From: an uncultured Clostridia bacterium
Lineage (GTDB): Bacteria > Bacillota > Clostridia > Christensenellales > CAG-138
Assembly (NCBI GenBank): GCA_946183765.1
Contig: CAMHDC010000061.1
Coordinates: forward strand, 1-7,143
Reading direction: 5' to 3'
Length of the DNA: 7,143 bases
In this document: positions 1 through 6,741 of the stretch, piece by piece
How positions within the stretch are numbered: the first letter of the stretch is position 1
Layout: the number at the start of each line of letters is the position of its first letter
Made by a program: the position numbers and the translations under genes
Notes under the pieces: model-generated
Database searches by the model: none
What the model was told of the DNA's origin: nothing
The model's input: the letters and a program-made list of their open reading frames with translations, nothing else

Positions 1-1261
1 TACGGTTGAGGCCGGCGATGACCTTGTCGTCCTCGCCCTTGTTCTTGGCCGCGATCGCCAGGGCGATGCAGGCCTTGGGGAACTCGATGGGAGCGACCTT
101 CACGATATCGCCCTGCTCGCAGAGGGTATCGTTGGTGGCGGTGTACTGGAGTTTGGCCAAAGCGCCGATGTCGCCGGCGTTGAGCTTATCGAGGGCGATG
201 GTCTTTTTGCCGCGGATGAGGAACGGGGCGGAGGGCTTTTCAGCCTTCTCGCTGTTCACATTGTAGGGGGACACGTTGATGTCCAGGGTGCCGCGATGGA
301 CCTTCACGATGGAATACTTGCCGAACTGATCGTTGATGGTCTTGGCCACGGTGGCGACCATCTTGCCGTCCCGGGTCAGCTCCACGGCATTGCCGTTGGC
401 ATCGGTAGCGGCGGGAAGCTTGGCGTCGGCCGCGGAGGGCAGATAGTGAACGATGTTGTCCAACAGGGTGAACACGCCTGCGTTGTTGAGAGCGGAAGTG
501 CAGACCACGGGGGTCACGGTGCCTTCCTTAACGCCCTTGCTGAGGCCGAAGAGGATGTCCTCCTTGGGCAGCTCCATCTCCTCGAAGTACTTCTCCATGA
601 GCTCCTCGTCCGCCTCGGCAGCGGCCTCGGTGAGCTTCTCATAGAGGGACTGAGCTTCGTCGCTCAGGTTCCCGGGGATGGCAACTTCCTTCAGGTTCTT
701 GCCGTCGAACATATAGGCGGTCATGTTGATGATGTCCACGAAGCCCTTGAAGGCGCCGCCCTGCATGATGGGCAGCTGGATGGGGACAACGTTGGGGCCG
801 AACTTCTCGTTGACCGCAGCCATGACCTTCTCAAAGGAAGCGTTCTCACGGTCCATCTGGTTGATGACCATCATCCGGGGCATGGCCTGGGCCTGGCACA
901 TGGCCATGGCCTTCTCGGCGCCTACCACGGGGCCGGAGACGGCGCCCACCACGATCAGAGCACTGTCGGCCAGGAACGCGGCGGAAGCCACGTCACCGTA
1001 GAAGTCATAGCCGCCCGGGGCGTCGATAAAGTTGATCTTGGTGTTCTTCCACTCCACGGGCTCCACGGACATATTGATGGAGCAGCCGCGCTTGGCTTCT
1101 TCGGGATCGAAGTCGGAGACGGTGGTGCCGTTCTCCACCTTGCCGATACGGTCGACGAGGCCGGTATCGAACAAAATGGTCTCTACGAGAGTGGTTTTTC
1201 CTTCGCCGGCATGACCGAAAACGCCCACGTTGCGAATGGATTCAGCGGTATAGTTCTTCAT
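1..1261 (-). CDS. Elongation factor G-like translational GTPase (partial, C-terminus outside window)
   Basis: The first 420 residues of an EF-G/tetracycline-resistance-protein type GTPase are visible; the frame is open to the window edge. EF-G proteins are usually about 690 residues, so roughly 60% is present. Domain I covers about residues 9-280: P-loop GHAGEGKT (16-23), switch I RGCSI (58-62), G3 DAPGGYDF (80-87), G4 NQMD (134-137) and G5 TSALNNAG (255-262). Domain II follows (about 295-395, with GTLDINV and AGDIGAL), and domain III begins with AIAAKNKGEDD. The start ATG at 1261 has AGGGGG seven bases upstream. The motifs differ from true EF-G: the catalytic His after DxPG is Gly84, the NKxD lysine is Gln135, and the switch I Thr is Ser61. 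This fits the 'EF-G-like' paralogue family found beside canonical fusA in many Firmicutes, whose role is not established. Family assignment is firm; translocase activity is doubtful. A strong promoter and a leader hairpin lie upstream. Confidence 0.93.
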   Translation of the reverse strand, partial: MKNYTAESIRNVGVFGHAGEGKTTLVETILFDTGLVDRIGKVENGTTVSDFDPEEAKRGCSINMSVEPVEWKNTKINFIDAPGGYDFYGDVASAAFLADSALIVVGAVSGPVVGAEKAMAMCQAQAMPRMMVINQMDRENASFEKVMAAVNEKFGPNVVPIQLPIMQGGAFKGFVDIINMTAYMFDGKNLKEVAIPGNLSDEAQSLYEKLTEAAAEADEELMEKYFEEMELPKEDILFGLSKGVKEGTVTPVVCTSALNNAGVFTLLDNIVHYLPSAADAKLPAATDANGNAVELTRDGKMVATVAKTINDQFGKYSIVKVHRGTLDINVSPYNVNSEKAEKPSAPFLIRGKKTIALDKLNAGDIGALAKLQYTATNDTLCEQGDIVKVAPIEFPKACIALAIAAKNKGEDDKVIAGLNR

Positions 1262-1304
1262 CCTGTTTCCCCCTGTTGGTTAATTTCTCTAATGTATATC
1301 CTCT

Positions 1305-1324
1305 GTGGAGAAGAACTTCTCCAC
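1305..1324 (-). promoter_or_regulatory. Perfect 9-bp dyad / leader hairpin ahead of the EF-G-like gene
   Basis: On the minus strand GTGGAGAAG and CTTCTCCAC are exact inverted complements separated by two T residues. As RNA this would fold into an 8-bp stem with a GUUC loop. It begins about 20 nt after the predicted transcription start and ends about 30 nt before the ribosome site. No U-tract follows, so it is not an intrinsic terminator. It could be a 5' mRNA stabilising element, a protein-binding RNA hairpin or a DNA operator; the sequence does not decide between them. Confidence 0.55.
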
Positions 1325-1350
1325 GCAAATACCCATTTTAGCTAAAGGAT

Positions 1351-1380
1351 ATAATAGCACAGACGCGTGCACTTTGTCAA
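1351..1380 (-). promoter_or_regulatory. Sigma-A type promoter for the EF-G-like gene
   Basis: On the minus strand a perfect -35 TTGACA (1380-1375) and a -10 TATTAT (1356-1351) are separated by 18 bases. The -10 is preceded by TGC, giving an extended -10. Transcription should start near 1344, leaving a leader of about 83 nt before the ATG at 1261. The -35 box begins only four bases after the ahcY stop codon. I see no terminator between the two genes, so read-through from ahcY could add to this promoter. Confidence 0.8.
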
Positions 1381-1384
1381 ACAT

Positions 1385-2647
<1,263 letters not shown>

Positions 2648-2661
2648 AGTCGGCTCCTTTT

Positions 2662-3315
2662 CTATTGACAGAAATCCTGGATGATATAGGCGATCTTGTC
2701 GCTGTGATTGATGTAGCTGCCGTGGTCCTCCCCCGGCAGGATCAAGAGCTCCGCCCCAGGGATGGTCTCGGCGATGAAACGAGTGTTCCGCTCCCGGATG
2801 ATGTCCCGGCTCCCCGCCACCACCAGTGTCCGCGCCCGGATGGCCCTGAGGTCCTCTGCCGAGATGTGGGGCTCCGTCAGCAGGATGGTGTTATAGATGT
2901 TGGGGGCCTGCCGGTTCTCCCAGCGGATGTCCATATAGGCCCGCCGCTTCAGGGCCCGGGGGCGTGTGTTGGCGCCGCAGACGATGAGATCCGTAATTCT
3001 GTCCGTCCACGGGGCCGCCATGAGAGCCACGATACCGCCGTCGGAATAGCCGCAGAGGACCACGTCCCACAGATCCATCTCCTCCAGGAAGGCCAGCAGA
3101 TCCGAAGCCATGTCCTCGTAATGGAGCTCGTCCACCGGATCGCTGTCCCCGTGGCCACGGCTGTCCAGGGCGAAGCAGGTAAAGCGCTCCCCCAGGACCT
3201 CCATGGCCTCGTCGAAGATGGTATGATTCTCGCCGTTGCCATGCAGGAGCACCAGAGGCCGCCCCTCCCCGTATTGCTCATAGAAGAGCCGAATATCGTT
3301 TACGAAAGCGTCCAT
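2662..3315 (-). CDS. Alpha/beta-fold hydrolase
   Basis: This is a small cytosolic serine hydrolase of 217 residues with no signal peptide or membrane segment. From the chosen ATG at 3315, the oxyanion-side HGNGEN is at 25-30, the DSRGHGDSD strand/loop at 51-59, the nucleophile elbow GYSDGG at 89-94 with Ser91, the acid in GSRD at Asp171, and the catalytic His198 in EDHGS. The lid between strands 6 and 7 is short (about 120-160). The substrate cannot be told from sequence; esterases, lactonases and C-C hydrolases share this architecture. An in-frame ATG at 3354 would add 13 residues, but they are encoded across the hairpin and T-tract of an intrinsic terminator, whereas 3315 has GGGAG at good spacing and starts where the family fold begins. 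Its stop is 14 nt before ahcY, so it is probably the first gene of a two-gene unit. No clear promoter is visible between the terminator and the start. Confidence 0.9.
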   Translation of the reverse strand: MDAFVNDIRLFYEQYGEGRPLVLLHGNGENHTIFDEAMEVLGERFTCFALDSRGHGDSDPVDELHYEDMASDLLAFLEEMDLWDVVLCGYSDGGIVALMAAPWTDRITDLIVCGANTRPRALKRRAYMDIRWENRQAPNIYNTILLTEPHISAEDLRAIRARTLVVAGSRDIIRERNTRFIAETIPGAELLILPGEDHGSYINHSDKIAYIIQDFCQ

Positions 3316-3328
3316 AGGCTTTCTCCCG

Positions 3329-3350
3329 AAAAAAGCCGCCCCATGGCGGC
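3329..3350 (-). terminator. Intrinsic terminator after the S41 peptidase gene
   Basis: On the minus strand GCCGCC, loop ATGG and GGCGGC form a six-pair, all-GC stem, directly followed by six T residues. It begins 13 nt after the S41 peptidase stop codon and ends 13 nt before the ATG of the alpha/beta hydrolase. The stem is short but very GC-rich with a good U-tract, so termination is likely, though perhaps partial. Confidence 0.8.
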
Positions 3351-3363
3351 ACAATGATGCAGA

Positions 3364-4593
3364 TCAGCGTCCAAGGCCCTTGAGGTACCCCACCGCCGCC
3401 TGCAGCTGGGTGTCGCTCTCATAGGGTATGGAGGGTATGTTGTAGTAAGTCAGGCCTTCGGGCAGTTCCACCACATGGTCCGGCGTGATGCCCGTGCCCT
3501 GGATGCACACTCCGGAAGGGGTGTAGTAGGCGTCCGTGGTGAACTTAATGGTGCCGTCCCGTCCGAAGTTGATGTCGAAGAAGGTCTGGACGATGCCCTT
3601 GCCGAAGGTGACCGTGCCGAAGAGCTCCGCCGCGCCGTTGTCCTTCAGCGCGCCGGAAAGGAGCTCGCTGGCGGAGGCGGAATAGCCGTTGACCAGCATG
3701 GCGATGGGTATATCGACGCCGTCGGAATAGGTATGATAGACGACTTCCTTGTTGACGCGGCTGCGCACGGTGGTGATGACCTTGTTCTTGGGCAGGAAGA
3801 TGTCCGCGATGTCGCACACGTCGGAAAGGGACCCGCCCAGATCGTCCCGCACGTCCAGCACCAGAGCATCCATCCCTTGCGCCTTCAAGTCGGCAAGAGC
3901 ATCCTTCACCTCCCGAACGCACTGGCCGTGGAAGCCGGAAATGTAGATGTACCCGATGGCGTCGTCCAGCATCTTATACGTAACGTAGGGGGAATAGACC
4001 TGACGCATGGTAACGGTAAAGGTCAGCTCCTGGCCGTCCCGCAGCACCACGACGGTGTTCACGTCCCCCTCCTCATGGGTGACGAACGTTAGAAACTCGG
4101 TGAGGTCCTTCCCCTCGGCGGGCTCGCCGTTGGCACAGATGAGCTGATCGCCCACCAGGATGCCCGCTTCCTTGGCCGGGGTATTGTCGTAGACCTCGGT
4201 GATGATGAAGGTGCTGTTCCCCTGATCGGCCACCAGCACGCCCATGCCGATGAAATTGCCCGAGTTGCTGGTGAGGAGTTCCTCGTACTCAGCCTTGGTA
4301 TAATACTCGGCGTAATCATCCCCCATATAGGAGGAGAGCCCCTTGAGGGCGCCGGTAACCATGCTTTCTTGGGTCTTCTCGTCGAAGAAGTAATAATTCT
4401 TCTTCACCAGCTCGATGGCTTCCGATACAGGCTCCAGGTCGGCAAACCGGTTCACGTAGTAGAGGGATGTAAAGAGTATGCCAAAAGCAGCCGCCAGCAA
4501 AGCGCACAGCACACAAAGCCATACGCTGACCCGGCGGCTCCTATTTTGCGATGTCATAGGAACGGATTCAAAGGTCAAACGGGTTTCTTCCAT
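3364..4593 (-). CDS. Membrane-anchored S41 family C-terminal processing peptidase (CtpA/Prc-like, PDZ-containing)
   Basis: This is a 409-residue serine protease expected to act outside the membrane on C-termini of envelope or secreted proteins. An Arg-Arg pair (20-21) precedes one hydrophobic segment (about 22-47), giving an N-in, C-out anchor. The N-terminal helical region contains the family's GDDYAEYYT (91-99). A PDZ domain follows (about 112-195, carboxylate-binding loop FIGMGV), then the S41 core: LDVRDDLGG (246-254), nucleophile region NGYSASASE (302-310) with Ser307, and FGKGIVQ (330-336) with Lys332 and Gln336. The Ser-Lys spacing of 25 equals that of E. coli Prc (Ser430/Lys455), so the catalytic dyad looks intact. 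The usual NPGG of the core reads DLGG here. No C-terminal peptidoglycan-binding domain is present. It starts 12 nt after the P-loop gene stop; AGGAG lies 15 nt before the ATG, rather far, and Met13 (4557) has no better site, so the exact start is uncertain. A terminator follows. Confidence 0.95.
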   Translation of the reverse strand: MEETRLTFESVPMTSQNRSRRVSVWLCVLCALLAAAFGILFTSLYYVNRFADLEPVSEAIELVKKNYYFFDEKTQESMVTGALKGLSSYMGDDYAEYYTKAEYEELLTSNSGNFIGMGVLVADQGNSTFIITEVYDNTPAKEAGILVGDQLICANGEPAEGKDLTEFLTFVTHEEGDVNTVVVLRDGQELTFTVTMRQVYSPYVTYKMLDDAIGYIYISGFHGQCVREVKDALADLKAQGMDALVLDVRDDLGGSLSDVCDIADIFLPKNKVITTVRSRVNKEVVYHTYSDGVDIPIAMLVNGYSASASELLSGALKDNGAAELFGTVTFGKGIVQTFFDINFGRDGTIKFTTDAYYTPSGVCIQGTGITPDHVVELPEGLTYYNIPSIPYESDTQLQAAVGYLKGLGR

Positions 4594-4605
4594 GGACGAA
4601 AAAGG

Positions 4606-5019
4606 TCACTCCTGTATATAGGGACGCATGAATTCGGGAAGGACCTCTTCGCCCTTGCTGACGGAAAGAACAATATGGAGAGAATGCTGGTCAGCCAGTT
4701 TGTTGAGCTGCTCAAAGAACCCTTCAAGCTCGCTCAGATCAGCCTTGATCACGTTCTCGAACCGGTCCACGAACACGTACTCCAAATCGAAATCCGATGC
4801 GCACAGGCCGCACAAAAAGCCCAGGAACATGTCGGGATCGTTCAAAGCGTAGTCCGTGACGTTGATGAAGCGGATGCTGTACCCCAAATCGTACATGTAG
4901 CTGTTGTCGTCGTCGATGAAAACTATGCTGCCCTTCGCTTTGTCGGAAACGTCGTTGGCCAGAGAGATGATCCTCTTGGTCTTGCCGGTCCCCTTTTCTC
5001 CACAGATGATTTCGATCAA
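4606..5019 (-). CDS. Small P-loop ATPase/NTPase-like protein (TTG start)
   Basis: This 137-residue cytosolic protein belongs to a clostridial P-loop group often labelled only 'ATP-binding protein' or, misleadingly, PilT-like. The Walker A motif GEKGTGKT is at 7-14, almost at the N-terminus. A strand ending in FIDDDN (34-39) and a Walker B-like YVFVDRFEN (81-89, Asp85) follow. A C-terminal strand HIVLSVS (115-121) comes before the end. No other domain fits in this length. I place the start at the TTG at 5019: an ideal AAGGAGG lies eight bases upstream, and translation then begins MIEIICGEKG, as expected for a P-loop strand. The first in-frame ATG (5100) would lie upstream of the predicted promoter. 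An ATG at 5024 is out of frame and stops after two codons. The gene leads a unit with the S41 peptidase; its stop overlaps the AGGAG preceding that gene. Function is unknown; a regulatory or assembly role for the protease would be inference only. Confidence 0.85.
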   Translation of the reverse strand: MIEIICGEKGTGKTKRIISLANDVSDKAKGSIVFIDDDNSYMYDLGYSIRFINVTDYALNDPDMFLGFLCGLCASDFDLEYVFVDRFENVIKADLSELEGFFEQLNKLADQHSLHIVLSVSKGEEVLPEFMRPYIQE

Positions 5020-5027
5020 TTCATACG

Positions 5028-5034
5028 CCTCCTT
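5028..5034 (-). promoter_or_regulatory. Strong Shine-Dalgarno site that fixes the TTG start
   Basis: AAGGAGG on the minus strand lies eight bases before the TTG at 5019, in a short leader of about 22 nt. It is the best ribosome site in the window and decides the start of the P-loop gene. Confidence 0.85.
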
Positions 5035-5048
5035 CGGTTGATAGTAGT

Positions 5049-5077
5049 ATTGTACGCTGAATAGACGGCTTTTGCAA
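5049..5077 (-). promoter_or_regulatory. Sigma-A type promoter for the P-loop/S41 peptidase unit
   Basis: On the minus strand -35 TTGCAA (5077-5072) and -10 TACAAT (5054-5049) are separated by exactly 17 bases. The -10 matches five of six consensus positions and the -35 four of six. Transcription should begin near 5042, just before the AAGGAGG site. It sits in the 87-nt gap after the oxidoreductase stop codon, where I see no convincing terminator, only short A/T-rich stems. Confidence 0.75.
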
Positions 5078-5106
5078 GCGCAGAAACGGTTTCTCCCCAA
5101 AAAGGT

Positions 5107-6663
5107 TCATTCCTTCGCCTTTTGCTCGTGATAGCTTTGCTCCGTGTTCACCGACCACAGGGCAGCCTTATCGCCGCCGCCCCTCTCCAGGATATCCACG
5201 GCGGCGAAGGCGGTGGCCATGGAGTGGTCCATGTTGTTGTATCGATGCTGCCCGTTGCGGCCGATGCAATAGAGGTTCTCGAATCCGTCCAGGAAACGAA
5301 CGATCCGGTCCATATGGGCGTACCCGTCGAAATAGGCAGGATAAGCTTTCTTCACCCGTTCGGCGTGAGCGTCCAGAACATCCGCAGCCCGGGCGATGCC
5401 GATATGCTCGATCTCCCGCTTGCCCAGGTCGATGAGCTCCTGTTCAGACTTGGACCACAGCGCGTCGCCTTCGTCGCAGAAATACTCGAGGCCGATCCAC
5501 ACGGTGTTCTCCGGGTCCTGCACCATGTAAGGGGACCAGTTGTTGAAGATCTGGACTCGGCCCAGCTGTACGCCCTTATCCTGCACGTAGATCCAGCAAT
5601 CGGGCACCCGGTTCCTCACGGTCCGGCGCTTGGTGTCGTTTCGGATCAGCAGGTCCTTCACAAGCAGGCCCACGGTGACGAAGTCCCGATAGGGCAGGGT
5701 GTCCGCGGCGGTGCGCACGTCCTCGGGGACCTCCGTTCCGGTGAGACCGTCGATCAGCTCCCGCACGGGCATGGAGGAAAAAACGTCGTCTCCGGCGAGG
5801 CGCTTCTCCTCCCCCGCCTCCCGGTATCGAACCGCCGTGATCCGGCCGTCCGCCGCTTCCAAGGCGGTCACAGGGCAGTTCATCTTGATCTCGCCGCCCA
5901 GCTTTCGTACCTCCTCCGCCGCCAGTTCCCACAATTGACCGGGGCCCAGCTTCGGATAGATGTACCGCTCGATAAGGGAGGTCTCCACCTCCCCCTTCGT
6001 CCCCAGAAGCTTGCGGAAGATGTCCTTGAGGATGGCGCGAACGGACAGGCCCTTTACCCGCTGAGCGCCCCAGTCCGCGGAAATTCGGGACGGGTGGCGG
6101 CCCCACACCTTCTCGGTGTAGCTCTCGAAGAACATGGAATAGAGCACCCGGCCGAAGCGGTTGATGTAAAAGTTCTCCAGGGAGGTCTCAGGAAGCTTAT
6201 GGATGCAGGAAAACAGATAGCTGAACCCCGCTTTGAGGGTGGTGAAAAAGCCCATATTGCGGATGGTGGACCACTTCATGGAGATGGGATAATCGAAGAA
6301 ATGGCGCTGGAAATAGATGCGGCTCACCCGATCGCGGATCAGCATGACACGATCCGTCTTTTCCGGGTCCGGGCCGCCGGGGGCATAATCCTTTTCCGCG
6401 TTCAAAAGTCTGTCGTCCCAGGCAGGCGCCCCCTGCAGGGGCATGAGGTCCGCCCACCAGCGGTTCACGCGCTCGTCTTTGCTGAAAAACCGATGGCCGC
6501 CGATGTCCATGCGGTTGCCCCGGTAGCGGACGGTTTGAGAGATGCCGCCGATGCGGTCGGAGGCCTCCAGGACGGTAACTTTATAGCCTTTTTTCAGCAG
6601 CTCTATGGCGGCGGTGAGGCCGGCGGGGCCCGCGCCGATAACGACGATATGCTTTGCTTTCAT
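5107..6663 (-). CDS. FAD-dependent oxidoreductase, UDP-galactopyranose mutase-like / amine oxidase family
   Basis: This 518-residue flavoprotein begins with a Rossmann dinucleotide fold: GAGPAG (10-15), Glu33 at the end of strand 2, and the RIGG segment (37-40). DIGGHRFFSKDE (53-64) matches the conserved region next to the flavin in UDP-galactopyranose mutase-like enzymes. YTEKVWG (182-188), YPKLGPGQLWE (236-246) and the C-terminal GRNGQHRYNNMDHSMATAF (468-486) follow the same plan, the last resembling the GRxxxYxYxxMD FAD-binding end of the mutase. No signal peptide or membrane helix is seen, so it is probably cytosolic. It is longer than classical mutases (about 370-390), with inserts around 76-108 and 340-353, so true mutase activity is not assured; related proteins are often found with surface-polysaccharide genes. 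M1 is chosen because the Rossmann strand starts at residue 5 and no upstream in-frame ATG, GTG or TTG is near. No Shine-Dalgarno precedes it. Confidence 0.9.
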   Translation of the reverse strand: MKAKHIVVIGAGPAGLTAAIELLKKGYKVTVLEASDRIGGISQTVRYRGNRMDIGGHRFFSKDERVNRWWADLMPLQGAPAWDDRLLNAEKDYAPGGPDPEKTDRVMLIRDRVSRIYFQRHFFDYPISMKWSTIRNMGFFTTLKAGFSYLFSCIHKLPETSLENFYINRFGRVLYSMFFESYTEKVWGRHPSRISADWGAQRVKGLSVRAILKDIFRKLLGTKGEVETSLIERYIYPKLGPGQLWELAAEEVRKLGGEIKMNCPVTALEAADGRITAVRYREAGEEKRLAGDDVFSSMPVRELIDGLTGTEVPEDVRTAADTLPYRDFVTVGLLVKDLLIRNDTKRRTVRNRVPDCWIYVQDKGVQLGRVQIFNNWSPYMVQDPENTVWIGLEYFCDEGDALWSKSEQELIDLGKREIEHIGIARAADVLDAHAERVKKAYPAYFDGYAHMDRIVRFLDGFENLYCIGRNGQHRYNNMDHSMATAFAAVDILERGGGDKAALWSVNTEQSYHEQKAKE

Positions 6664-6669
6664 ATCTGT

Positions 6670-6698
6670 ATCATACCCATAGAAAAAAGGATAGTCAA
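6670..6698 (-). promoter_or_regulatory. Sigma-A type promoter for the oxidoreductase gene
   Basis: On the minus strand -35 TTGACT (6698-6693) and -10 TATGAT (6675-6670) each match consensus at five of six positions, with an optimal 17-base spacer. Counting seven bases from the -10 puts transcription start at 6663, the A of the oxidoreductase ATG. The 78-nt gap to the preceding gene holds no terminator hairpin; the rest is a purine-rich run on the minus strand. Confidence 0.75.
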
Positions 6699-6741
6699 TA
6701 GACTGCCCTTTTCTTTACCGTTCGTTTGCTTTCTTTCTGTT

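Noticed and set aside
296..1345. Plus-strand open frame of 349 codons rich in His, Gly and Leu opposite the EF-G-like gene
   Set aside because: The composition is the reverse complement of normal codons of the GTPase gene; it has no domain and would run into the leader and promoter of that gene.
3316..3354. N-terminal extension of the hydrolase from an ATG at 3354
   Set aside because: These 13 codons lie across the terminator stem and T-tract and lack a ribosome site; the ATG at 3315 has GGGAG at proper spacing.
2665..3357. Plus-strand open frame of 230 codons exactly opposite the alpha/beta hydrolase
   Set aside because: The minus-strand frame has the full catalytic Ser-Asp-His set; the plus-strand translation shows no motif.
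2648..3363. Possible SAM or SAH riboswitch controlling ahcY
   Set aside because: The gap before ahcY is only 14 nt, and the gap before the hydrolase contains just a terminator hairpin and a ribosome site, leaving no room for a riboswitch aptamer.
5020..5100. N-terminal extension of the P-loop protein from an ATG at 5100
   Set aside because: It crosses the predicted promoter and the AAGGAGG site, and the extra residues precede the expected first strand of the fold.
5050..5106. Possible terminator after the oxidoreductase gene
   Set aside because: The only stems seen (AGAAA/TTTCT and GCTT/AAGC) are four to five pairs, weak and without a following T-tract.
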